Assembly: GCA_002159155.1 (NCBI GenBank)
Contig: LZRQ01000042.1
Span: 1 to 19,313 of the forward strand
DNA length: 19,313 bases
Direction: 5' to 3'
Origin: Firmicutes bacterium ZCTH02-B6
Lineage (GTDB): Bacteria > Bacillota > Limnochordia > Limnochordales > ZCTH02-B6
Part shown: one piece after another, positions 12,717-19,313 of the stretch
How the letters are laid out: each line of letters opens with the position of its first letter
Position numbering within the stretch: the stretch's first letter is position 1
The notes under the pieces: model-generated
The model's input: the letters and a program-made list of their open reading frames with translations, nothing else
The model's database searches: none
Told to the model about the DNA's origin: nothing
Made by a program: the position numbers and the translations under genes

Positions 12717-15278
12717 AAGCCGCAGCAAGGGCGACCGCCGGTACTGGTCGGGGCGCCACTGCTGTTCGGCCAGTTCCCCTGCGAACCAGCGTTCCGCCTG
12801 GTCACGATAGTGGGGGCTCAAGGGATGCCCTGAGTTGCCGGGCAGGAGGATATCCCACCCCCGGCCGCTGCCGAGATCGATGACCGCACGCCAGGCGGCG
12901 CCGTAGAGCACCCGGCCGTTGGCGTCACTAAAGCCCATGGCCTGGGGCGTCTTGTCGCTGCCGCTCATTTCCCAGTCGCCCACGTTAAACAAAAACCCCA
13001 GCAGAGGCACGCTTTCGCCCACGGCGTGATAGGCGGTCAACCGGTGCCAGCGCCCCCACTGCCAGGCGTTAGGATCGCTGCCTTGCAGGATGCTGCCGGC
13101 ACCTACCGCGTCGCGGAAGGCGGCCAGGGCGACGCGCTGCTGCTCGCTGGGGGGCATGGCGGCAAACAGGTGGTCCACGATCCCTTCGCCCTTAAGGTCG
13201 AAGCCGAGGCCGCGATCGACGATGGTGCGTTTCAGCTCTCGCTGCCACAGGTGCCAGATGAGGGGCGCCGGGCTATCCGCGTTTTCGACAAAGTCCCACC
13301 GACGCAAGATCTCAAGGGCGTCGCGCTCGGCCTGGCTCAAGTTTTGCGGCCCGCCTGTCACCCGCACGGCGGTTTCCAGGGCGGACAAAAGCTGGGGCAA
13401 GGTGCGCTGGGCATGGGTGTTGACGATGTCCAGCTGCAAGGCTTGCATGTCCGCGATGGTGAAGCCGTTGGCCTGCTCCAGCACTTCGCGGATGCGGTTG
13501 GCCCGCCACGGGTGAAAATTGTCGCCGATGTAGTGCGGATAAGGCTCCCGGGCGGGCAGATTGTTGGCGGTGACGATGAAGCCCTCCGGAGGGTTGTAGC
13601 TGCGAGGCATTTCCGCCTTGGGGATCGTGCCGAGCCAGTCGTAATCGCCGGTCCAGGCTGGCCGCGGCACACGGCCGTCACCGGTGGGGCGGATCGGAAG
13701 GAGCCCCGACGCCTTGTAGCCGATGTTGCCCGCGGCGTCGGCGTACAAGAAATTCAGCGCAGGCATGTCAAACAGGTCGACGGCTCGTTCAAACTCTTGG
13801 AAGTTCCGCGCCCGCATCAGGGGCAGGATGGCGTTGAGCTCGCGGGTGGGACCGAGAGCCGTCCACGCCATGGCCAGCACGTCTGCGGGCTCCTCGTCGA
13901 TGACGGGGTTGAGCACCACCCCATGGCGGGTTTCGAGGACTTCGATGACAACGGGTTCCTGCCGCCCGGCCACTTGGATGACCTCTTCACGGACCTGTGC
14001 GGGTTCATAGACGCCCTTGTACAGAAACTCACGCGGGTTGCTAGGGTTGGGCCGCTCGATGAACAGGTCCTGGCTGTCCGCCATGAGGGACGTGATGGCC
14101 CAGGCGATGTGCTCGTTACGGCCAAAGACGATGCCCGGAACGCCTGGTACGGAGATGCCGATGACGTTGAGGTCACCCTCGAGCACCAAGTGCACCTGGT
14201 GCCAGAGGGCCGGGACCACATACTCCATGTGCGGGTCGTTGGCCAGCATGGCGCCGCCGGACGCCGTGCGCCGCCCGCTCAGGGCCCAGCTGTTGCTGCC
14301 GAGGAAGGGCGGCGGCGCGAACTCAAGCAGCCGCTCGAGCTCCTCCAGGCGTACCCTGGCCAGCGGTGCCGCGGAAGTAGCCTTGCTTGCCGCAGGATCG
14401 ATGGGCGGTTGGTCGGCGGACGGGGCCTCAGGCGCCGCACCGGGCGATGGTTCCGTCGCTTGATCCGGTGGCGCCGGTTCTTGGGGCTGTGCAGGCGCTT
14501 GGTCCGCAGCGGGCGCTTGCCCGGCTCGCCCCGCAGGCACGGCGGGCGACGCGGCCGGCTGCCAGGTCACGATGGCCGGCGTGTCGCTCGGGTACTCAGG
14601 CAAGTACTCGTGCAGCACGTCCCACCCGAGCCGCTCGCCGGCGATGTAGCGGGCGACTTCCTCCTCCCAGTTGTGGCTGAGGTAATAGGCCATCAGGCGG
14701 GCGATGAGCAACGAGTCAGTGGGCTGCCACGGCTCAGGAACGTAGCCCAGAAGCCGGAACTCGATGGGCAGCGTACCCTGCTGGCGCGCTTGCTCGATGT
14801 AGGCTGTCACGCCGGCGGCGTAGGCTTCGGCCATGAGCCGCGCTTCGGGGGTCGCCAGCGCGACGCTTTCTTCGGCTGCTCGCCGGAACCCCAGGGTGCG
14901 GAAGAAGCGATCCTGCTCCAGCATGGATTCGCCGACGACCTCCGCCAGGCGGCCGGCCGCCAGACGCCGGTAGAGATCCATCTGCCACATGCGGTCCAAG
15001 GCGGTGACGTAACCTTGGGCGAAGAACAAGTCTTGCAGGTTGGCGGCTTCGATGTGGGGGACGCCGCGATCGTCCCAGTAGACGCGCACTTCGCTCTGGA
15101 GACCCGTGAGATACAGGGTGCCCTGGCGCGGCGGTGCGGAGCGGCTCAAGTACCAATAGCCGGCGCCGACGACGGCTACCGCCCCGACCACCAGGAGGGC
15201 CAACAGAGCAGTCAGGACGAGCAGGAGCGGGCGACGCCGGCGGCGGGGCCGGAAGCCAGGTCCGGGACGCCTGCGCAT
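12705..15278 (-). CDS. Penicillin-acylase-family (S45) Ntn hydrolase, membrane-anchored or secreted
   Basis: This 857-residue precursor has an Arg-rich N-terminus, a hydrophobic segment at about residues 17-43 and then the acylase fold. The alpha-chain region includes VPHIEAANLQDLFFAQGYVTALDRMWQMDLYRR. The autocleavage site is GSNSWAL, with nucleophile Ser328, which becomes the N-terminus of the beta chain. Beta-chain landmarks are NDPHMEY, VPGVPGIVFGRNEHIAWAIT and FIVTANNLP, whose asparagines are candidates for the oxyanion role. Family members hydrolyse amide bonds of beta-lactams, N-acyl-homoserine lactones or acyl-amino acids outside the cytoplasm; the substrate is not evident. An unusual Pro/Ala-rich stretch (about 240-307) sits in the spacer just before the cleavage site, so the precursor is longer than usual. 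AGGAGG is 12-13 nt before the ATG. It is probably first in its transcription unit. Confidence 0.9.
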   Translation of the reverse strand: MRRRPGPGFRPRRRRRPLLLVLTALLALLVVGAVAVVGAGYWYLSRSAPPRQGTLYLTGLQSEVRVYWDDRGVPHIEAANLQDLFFAQGYVTALDRMWQMDLYRRLAAGRLAEVVGESMLEQDRFFRTLGFRRAAEESVALATPEARLMAEAYAAGVTAYIEQARQQGTLPIEFRLLGYVPEPWQPTDSLLIARLMAYYLSHNWEEEVARYIAGERLGWDVLHEYLPEYPSDTPAIVTWQPAASPAVPAGRAGQAPAADQAPAQPQEPAPPDQATEPSPGAAPEAPSADQPPIDPAASKATSAAPLARVRLEELERLLEFAPPPFLGSNSWALSGRRTASGGAMLANDPHMEYVVPALWHQVHLVLEGDLNVIGISVPGVPGIVFGRNEHIAWAITSLMADSQDLFIERPNPSNPREFLYKGVYEPAQVREEVIQVAGRQEPVVIEVLETRHGVVLNPVIDEEPADVLAMAWTALGPTRELNAILPLMRARNFQEFERAVDLFDMPALNFLYADAAGNIGYKASGLLPIRPTGDGRVPRPAWTGDYDWLGTIPKAEMPRSYNPPEGFIVTANNLPAREPYPHYIGDNFHPWRANRIREVLEQANGFTIADMQALQLDIVNTHAQRTLPQLLSALETAVRVTGGPQNLSQAERDALEILRRWDFVENADSPAPLIWHLWQRELKRTIVDRGLGFDLKGEGIVDHLFAAMPPSEQQRVALAAFRDAVGAGSILQGSDPNAWQWGRWHRLTAYHAVGESVPLLGFLFNVGDWEMSGSDKTPQAMGFSDANGRVLYGAAWRAVIDLGSGRGWDILLPGNSGHPLSPHYRDQAERWFAGELAEQQWRPDQYRRSPLLRLLPQ

Positions 15279-15529
15279 GGGTGTGGTCTTCCTCCTACCT
15301 GAGTGCTCAGCTGCCTCCGGTCGAGGCGGTCACACGCGGCCGCTCCCGCCCGGCGCCAGCTGGCCCAGTGCATGGGTGCAGCCGAACCGCTGCTGCCGAT
15401 CGGCAATTGCCATAGTCTGTCAATCGGCCAATTTCGGCAAAGCCGGACGCCTTCCTTCCCGCTTCGTCAGCCGGCGGGCTCCAGCGCCTTGCCCGCTTGC
15501 TGCGACGTCTCTCCCCTCCGTGCCTGCGG
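15279..15529. other. Intergenic region between the DUF815 ATPase and the acylase
   Basis: Both flanking genes are on the minus strand, so an acylase promoter is expected here. A TTGACA on the minus strand (around 15416-15421) lacks a -10 at the right distance. An alternative TTGCCG-N17-GACTAT is weak. A cluster of short inverted repeats (CCGATCGG, ATTGGCCGAT, GGCAATTGCC) lies at about 15394-15440 and could bind a regulator. No gene is supported. Confidence 0.25.
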
Positions 15530-16897
15530 TCAAAGCGACGATCTGTCTCCCGCCAGCGCCTGCTCGGCCCTGAGATCGTCGATGAAACGGCGGGCGGTGC
15601 GGCCGGACCTGCCGCCCTGCTCACGCTCGAAAGCCAAGGCGCGGCGGATGAGCTCGTCCCGCTCCATTTCAACCCCTGCGCGGCGGGCCAGCGCTTCCAC
15701 CATGTCCAAGTACGCCTGCTGGTCCGGCGGGTAAAAGGCGATGCGCAGGCCGAAGCGTTCCGCCAGGGAAAGCTTCTCGGCCATGGCGTCCTGGGGATGG
15801 AGCTCATCGGTGGTCGCGCCGGGCCGCTCGCTCACCCGCTGCCGCACGAGATGGCGCCGGTTGGAGGTGGCGTAGACAAGCACGTTGGCGGGCCGGCCCG
15901 CGGCGCTGCCCTCAAGGCACGCCTTGAGCGCCTTATACTCGGTTTCGTGGTCGTCGAAGGAAAGGTCGTCGATGAAGAGGATGAAGCGGTTACTGGCCGC
16001 GGCCAAAAGCTCCATCGCCTTGGGCAAGGACCGAAGGCCGTCCCGGCTCACTTCCACCAGGCGCAGCCCGGCGCCGGCCAGCTCGTGGGCGACCGCCTTG
16101 ACCGCTGACGACTTGCCGGTGCCCGCCGGGCCAAACAGCAGCGCGTTGTGGGCGGGCAGCCCCCGCACAAAGCGCTCAGTGTTGGCCAACAGCTGCTGGT
16201 GGTGCCGGGCGTAGCCGGGCAAATCCGAAAGACGCACCGGATCTGGTTGCGGCACGGGCACGAGCTTTTCGCCGTCCCAGCGAAAGGCGCGGAAGCGGCC
16301 AAAGAGGCCTGTTCCGTGGGTGCGGTAGTGCCCGGCAAGATCCCCCACGCACAAGCCCCAGTCGGGCGTTTGCACCAGACGCACCTTGACATGGCGGCGG
16401 GCGGCCGCGAGCGGGTCCTCAGCTTCTGCGCCGGGGTGCGGGCGCAAGTCCGCCCACCCTAGCGGTCGCGTCCCGGTCACCGCCGCCACCGCTTCCGTGA
16501 CGGCGTCGGAGTCCCAGGCGGCCAGCTCCGCCAGGCAGCGCAAGTCTTCCCGGGCCTGCGCCACCAGCGACGGGCCCATGGCTTCAAGACCGGCGGCGGC
16601 CGCTTTCAGGCTAAAGGGGTTTTCGTCCTCCAGCACCCGCTCAAGCAGCAGGTCCTGCCACGGATCTGCCGTGGGAACCTGCGTTCCCAGCTCCACGCCG
16701 GCCGCCAGCAGGCGGAACAACTTCGCGTATGCTTCCCACACCGGTTCAGAGCCGGTCCACCCGCCCCGGCTCTGGTCCAAAAGCTCCATCAGACGCAGGA
16801 ACGCTTGGCACGCGGGGTCGTCCAGCACCCCCGCATAAAGCACCAACCGGTGGGCCGCCTGCCGGGCGGCCGCCGGCGAACGTTTCTCCCTTGTCAT
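15530..16897 (-). CDS. DUF815-family AAA+ ATPase
   Basis: This 455-residue cytoplasmic protein has an N-terminal helical region of about 220 residues. An ATPase core follows: P-loop GPAGTGKSS (K262) and Walker B FILFIDDLSF (D310/D311). The sequence EYKALKACLEG and the sensor-like NVLVYATSNRRHL come next, and it ends with an arginine-rich lid helix. The segment GYARHHQQLLANTERFVRGLPAHNALLFG just before the P-loop is diagnostic for the DUF815/COG2607 family, whose role is not established. The ATG at 16897 is preferred to the one at 16918 because AAGGAG lies 10 nt upstream of the former and inside the longer reading. It is a single gene, about 170 nt downstream of the SMR exporter on the same strand. 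Confidence 0.9.
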   Translation of the reverse strand: MTREKRSPAAARQAAHRLVLYAGVLDDPACQAFLRLMELLDQSRGGWTGSEPVWEAYAKLFRLLAAGVELGTQVPTADPWQDLLLERVLEDENPFSLKAAAAGLEAMGPSLVAQAREDLRCLAELAAWDSDAVTEAVAAVTGTRPLGWADLRPHPGAEAEDPLAAARRHVKVRLVQTPDWGLCVGDLAGHYRTHGTGLFGRFRAFRWDGEKLVPVPQPDPVRLSDLPGYARHHQQLLANTERFVRGLPAHNALLFGPAGTGKSSAVKAVAHELAGAGLRLVEVSRDGLRSLPKAMELLAAASNRFILFIDDLSFDDHETEYKALKACLEGSAAGRPANVLVYATSNRRHLVRQRVSERPGATTDELHPQDAMAEKLSLAERFGLRIAFYPPDQQAYLDMVEALARRAGVEMERDELIRRALAFEREQGGRSGRTARRFIDDLRAEQALAGDRSSL

Positions 16898-17068
16898 CCC
16901 GCCGTCTCTCCTTCGCATGGTTCCCGTTCATCCCCGAGCTGTCCGTCGCGGTGCTTGCCGGCCGCACTCAGGGCGCAAGCTGCGGCAGCCGCGATGCAGC
17001 ATGGTTGGACCGCCACCGCCCGGTTTTGGATGTAACAAAGGGCGCCGCGGTTTGCCGGTCGACGAGGG

Positions 17069-17389
17069 TTACTCCGTCGACGTGAGCCGCAAGCCGATGA
17101 TGCCCGCGAGAATGAGCCCGAGGCAGATGAGGCGCACCGGGTCGCTGGATTCCTTCATGATGAGGATGCCGACCAGGGCGGAGCCGACGGCCCCGATGCC
17201 TGTCCAGACGGTGTAGGCGGTGCCCAGCGGCAGGAAGCGCATGGCAAAGCTAAGCAGGCCGAAGCTGATGATCATCAGGACAAACGTGGCCACGGTGGGC
17301 CCAAGGCGGGTGAACCCGTTGGACAACTTCATGGACGTGGCCCAGCCGACCTCGAGCAGGCCGGCCACCAGAAGTGCCGTCCAGGCCAA
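17069..17389 (-). CDS. gdx: SMR-family exporter of the Gdx/SugE (guanidinium) type
   Basis: This 106-residue protein has four membrane helices and typical SMR length. The essential membrane glutamate is Glu13 in AGLLEVGWA. The stretch LPLGTAYTVWTGIGAVGSALVGI (about 53-75) and the ending GIIGLRL are much closer to E. coli SugE than to EmrE/QacE. Gdx proteins export guanidinium by proton antiport as antiparallel dimers. A single gene is present here, so a homodimer is expected. The start is a TTG at 17389 preceded by AAAGGAG at 8 nt. No guanidine riboswitch is recognisable in the 200 nt upstream. It is divergent from pgsB. Confidence 0.9.
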   Translation of the reverse strand: MAWTALLVAGLLEVGWATSMKLSNGFTRLGPTVATFVLMIISFGLLSFAMRFLPLGTAYTVWTGIGAVGSALVGILIMKESSDPVRLICLGLILAGIIGLRLTSTE

Positions 17390-17431
17390 GGCGCCAGCTC
17401 CTTTCGCACGCGCACCGTCCCCGTCCGGGCG

Positions 17432-17451
17432 GGCCGCGCGCCGGCCTTTTT
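17432..17451 (+). terminator. Intrinsic-terminator-like hairpin in the gdx-pgsB divergent region
   Basis: GGCCG, a 5-nt CGCGC loop, CGGCC and then TTTTT on the plus strand form a small but well-shaped terminator. No plus-strand gene ends upstream of it, since gdx is on the minus strand. It might stop antisense transcripts from across gdx, attenuate a longer pgsB leader, or be chance. Confidence 0.35.
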
Positions 17452-17546
17452 AAGGATGGGCCGGTCCCCACCATATTCGCTGGCCCGGAATGGTTCACCT
17501 TGTGCTCCCCGGTGCCCGGCTGGCCTGGCATGGGCCGCTCCGGCCG

Positions 17547-17555
17547 TGATATAGT
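17547..17555 (+). promoter_or_regulatory. Extended -10 promoter for pgsB
   Basis: TGATATAGT contains the extended -10 TGn plus TATAGT (5 of 6). No recognisable -35 lies 16-18 bp upstream, as is typical of extended -10 promoters. The predicted start near 17562 leaves a leader of about 28 nt before the pgsB ATG at 17590. Confidence 0.5.
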
Positions 17556-17589
17556 CGGACTGAGACGGCTACGGGGCGGATGGGGGCAG

Positions 17590-18789
17590 ATGGCGGGCCC
17601 TTGGATTGGCGTCATGGGTATAGCAGGCGGTTTGGCCGCCCTCGGATTGTGGGAAGCCGTGCAGCACCAACGCGCCCTAGCGGCCATCCCGCTGCGGGTG
17701 CACGTCAACGGCACCCGGGGCAAGACGTCGACGACAAAGACCATTGCCGCGCTGCTCCGCAGCCTCGGGGTGGCGACGGTGGCCAAGTGTACGGGGACGC
17801 TGCCCGTCTTTATCGGAACTGATGGCGTCGAGCGGCCCTGGCCGCGGCGAGGGCGCGCCAGGGTTCAGGAGCAGGTCCGGTTTCTGCGCCGCGCCGCGAG
17901 CCTAGGTGCGCAGGCTGCCATCGTCGAGTGCATGGCCGTCGATCCGGTGCTGCAGTGGGTGTGCGAACACCGCTTGATCCGCTCCCACATCGGGGTTATT
18001 ACCAACGTGCGGACCGACCACATGGAAGACATGGGCCGGAGCCTCGATGAGATCGCTCGCTCCTTGGCCAACACCATCCCGCGGGACGGCTGGCTGGTGA
18101 CGGCGGATGCCCGGTTTGCGCCGCTGTTCGCAGAGTTGGCCGCTCCCCTCAACACGCAGGTAGTGGTGGCCGAACGGGCCGAGCGGGGCGATCCGGATGG
18201 AGCGCGCATGTCGGACGGGGCGGGCGATCCCGGTGCGGAACACCGGGCTATCGCTGTCGCGGTGGCCAAGCTGGCCGGTTTCCCTGCCGACGTGGTAGCG
18301 CAGGCCGCGGCCCGGCTGCCGCGACTTGGTCCGCAGACGACGCCGCTGCCTCCGCCGGCGCACGGCGCCGTTTGGCTGCACCTGTGGTCCAACAACGACC
18401 CAGACTCTTTTCAAGCGTTCCTGGCGGGGCCGCACGTGCCGCCCGGGTTGCGGGTGCCTTTGCTCAATCATCGAGCTGACCGGCCGCTGCGTACCCGCGT
18501 ATTCGCCGGGCTCATCGCCGGCTGGGATCCGCTGCCGCGGGTACTCGTCACCGGGGACCGCGGCGCCGAGCGAGAGCTGGTGCGGGCGGGCGTGCCCCCG
18601 GACCTCATCCGGCGACTGCCGTTTCCGCCTCGCGAGCGGGATGTGGCCGACGCGATAGCCGACTTGCCGGCGCCCGTGGTGGTCATCGGCTGCGGCAACG
18701 CCCGGGGAATGGAGGCCTTTGAGCCCGTGACCTTTGAGCCCGTCGCCGGTGCCGGGCAGGAGGAGCAGGCCGGGGAGGGGCCGTCGTGA
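17590..18789 (+). CDS. pgsB: Poly-gamma-glutamate synthase subunit PgsB/CapB
   Basis: This 399-residue ATP-dependent amide ligase, related to Mur ligases, builds poly-gamma-glutamate at the membrane. It has an N-terminal hydrophobic helix (about 5-20), the ATP-binding motif VHVNGTRGKTSTTK (37-50) and the family signatures TGTLP, IVECMAVDP and ITNVRTDHMEDMG (137-149). The ATG at 17590 gives the usual PgsB N-terminus and length; the open frame extends further upstream but across a promoter. The ribosome binding site is a weak G-run. The C-terminal tail carries a short duplicated FEPVTFEPV and a Glu/Gly-rich end. It overlaps pgsC by 4 bp, the usual order in capsule and gamma-PGA operons. Whether the product is anchored capsule or released polymer depends on genes outside the window. 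Confidence 0.92.
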   Translation: MAGPWIGVMGIAGGLAALGLWEAVQHQRALAAIPLRVHVNGTRGKTSTTKTIAALLRSLGVATVAKCTGTLPVFIGTDGVERPWPRRGRARVQEQVRFLRRAASLGAQAAIVECMAVDPVLQWVCEHRLIRSHIGVITNVRTDHMEDMGRSLDEIARSLANTIPRDGWLVTADARFAPLFAELAAPLNTQVVVAERAERGDPDGARMSDGAGDPGAEHRAIAVAVAKLAGFPADVVAQAAARLPRLGPQTTPLPPPAHGAVWLHLWSNNDPDSFQAFLAGPHVPPGLRVPLLNHRADRPLRTRVFAGLIAGWDPLPRVLVTGDRGAERELVRAGVPPDLIRRLPFPPRERDVADAIADLPAPVVVIGCGNARGMEAFEPVTFEPVAGAGQEEQAGEGPS

Positions 18790-19250
18790 TCGAGTTCGCG
18801 GTCGGGTTGGGCATCGCACTCAACCTCTTGAGTTTGGAACTGTTGGGCCTGAGCGCAGGCGGTATGGTCGTCCCTGGTTACCTGGCCCTGTTTTTGGACC
18901 GGCCCGGCCGGCTTGCGGCCACTCTGGCCGCGGCAGCCGTCACGCTGGGTGCGGTGCGGTTCTTGTCCCGCTGGGTCATCCTCTATGGCCGGCGAAAGTA
19001 TGCGGCCATGATCTTAGTGGGGTTCCTGGCCAATCTGGTGGTGGACGAGGCGCTGATGCGGGTTGGGCCTTGGCTCGGCCCGGCGGGCGCGGAGTTGCGG
19101 GTCATCGGCTATATCGTTCCCGGTCTTTTGGCCAACGAGATGCACGATCAAGGCATTGTGTCGACCGCGGCCATCGCGCTCATCTGCGCCGTCATCGTGC
19201 GGGCGGCGGCGACGGTGTTGATCCGCTTTGGGGTGCTCGGCGGTGTCTGA
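18786..19250 (+). CDS. pgsC: Poly-gamma-glutamate synthase membrane subunit PgsC/CapC
   Basis: This 154-residue integral membrane protein has four to five hydrophobic segments. The N-terminal IGxxLSLxxxExxGLSAGGMVVPGYLAL-like region is recognisable as GIALNLLSLELLGLSAGGMVVPGYLALFL (9-37), the best-known signature of PgsC/CapC. IGYIVPGLLANEMHDQGI (107-124) is the second conserved block. It forms the catalytic membrane complex with PgsB. The start is a GTG within the 4-base overlap with the pgsB stop, preceded by GGGGAGGGG, so translation is coupled. Length is normal for the family. Confidence 0.93.
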   Translation: MIEFAVGLGIALNLLSLELLGLSAGGMVVPGYLALFLDRPGRLAATLAAAAVTLGAVRFLSRWVILYGRRKYAAMILVGFLANLVVDEALMRVGPWLGPAGAELRVIGYIVPGLLANEMHDQGIVSTAAIALICAVIVRAAATVLIRFGVLGGV

Positions 19251-19313
19251 TACGGCGCGCCCTGCCGGGCCGCGCAGCGGACGACCGCGGCGCCGGCCGC
19301 ACCTGCCCCGCCC
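19243..19313 (+). CDS. Start of a probable third gene of the pgs operon (partial)
   Basis: A GTG overlapping the pgsC end by 8 bp opens a frame of 23 codons with no stop to the window edge. The translation is short, Arg/Pro-rich and uninformative, consistent with the cytoplasmic n-region before a membrane anchor. In known clusters pgsC is followed by pgsA/capA or another membrane component, so a third cell-envelope gene is expected here. Without more sequence the frame could be spurious. Confidence 0.35.
   Translation, partial: MSDTARPAGPRSGRPRRRPHLPR

Noticed and set aside
13026..15302. A 758-codon open frame on the plus strand
   Set aside because: It is exactly antisense to the penicillin-acylase gene, has Arg/Gly/His-rich composition and no family resemblance. 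It is a by-product of GC-rich third codon positions.
17390..17560. Guanidine riboswitch upstream of gdx
   Set aside because: A CCGGACGGGG stretch recalls guanidine-class motifs, but the conserved core and paired elements of the ykkC, mini-ykkC or ykkC-III classes are not present by eye.
17374..17589. Upstream extension of pgsB
   Set aside because: The extension crosses the TGATATAGT promoter element and adds 72 residues not found in PgsB. The ATG at 17590 gives the normal N-terminus.

Overview
The window is very GC-rich throughout. It carries strong AGGAGG-type ribosome binding sites, several GTG and TTG starts, sigma-A-like promoters in the few AT-rich islets, and genes typical of Gram-positive lineages (pgsB/pgsC polyglutamate synthase genes, a DUF815 ATPase, a dodecin). 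The best guess is a high-GC, probably thermophilic or compost/soil member of the Bacillota (Symbiobacterium/Thermaerobacter/Limnochorda-like). This is inference from composition and gene content, not a database match. One reservation is that the amino-acid binding protein has an ordinary AxA signal peptide with no lipobox, which is unusual for a one-membrane Gram-positive.

Layout. 1-734 (-): the 5' part of a membrane-anchored or secreted Lon-type S16 serine protease, cut by the window edge. 930-2306 (+): a Gfo/Idh/MocA dehydrogenase, ending at a strong hairpin shared with the convergent nirK. 2370-3797 (-): copper nitrite reductase with an extra N-terminal cupredoxin domain. It diverges from 4191-5459 (+), an Amt ammonium transporter. 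The roughly 390-bp region between them holds a perfect TGTGA-N6-TCACA palindrome of the CRP/FNR type and a good promoter for amt. A 21-bp tandem repeat and a long hairpin follow amt, then an alpha/beta hydrolase (5635-6432, +). 6448-10810 (-) is a four-gene polar amino-acid ABC importer of the Aap/Bgt type (binding protein, two permeases, ATPase). A near-consensus promoter lies about 270 nt upstream of its first gene, and a hairpin sits between the binding-protein gene and the permease genes.

11310-12589 (-): a dodecin, a 69-residue orphan and a secreted 142-residue protein, each separated by terminator-like hairpins. 12705-15278 (-): a penicillin-acylase-family Ntn hydrolase with a Pro/Ala-rich spacer. 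15530-16897 (-): a DUF815 AAA+ ATPase. 17069-17389 (-): a Gdx/SugE-type SMR exporter. 17590-19250 (+): pgsB and pgsC with a 4-bp overlap, followed by the first 23 codons of a probable third gene.

Many of the genes handle nitrogen: nitrite reduction, ammonium uptake, amino-acid uptake, guanidinium export and polyglutamate synthesis. They are not one operon, so any functional link is only suggestive. I see no rRNA, tRNA, CRISPR array, transposase or phage gene. I found no clearly new multi-gene system. The most interesting items are the cupredoxin-NirK fusion with its FNR-like operator, the anchored S16 protease, and the dodecin lacking the flavin-stacking tryptophan.
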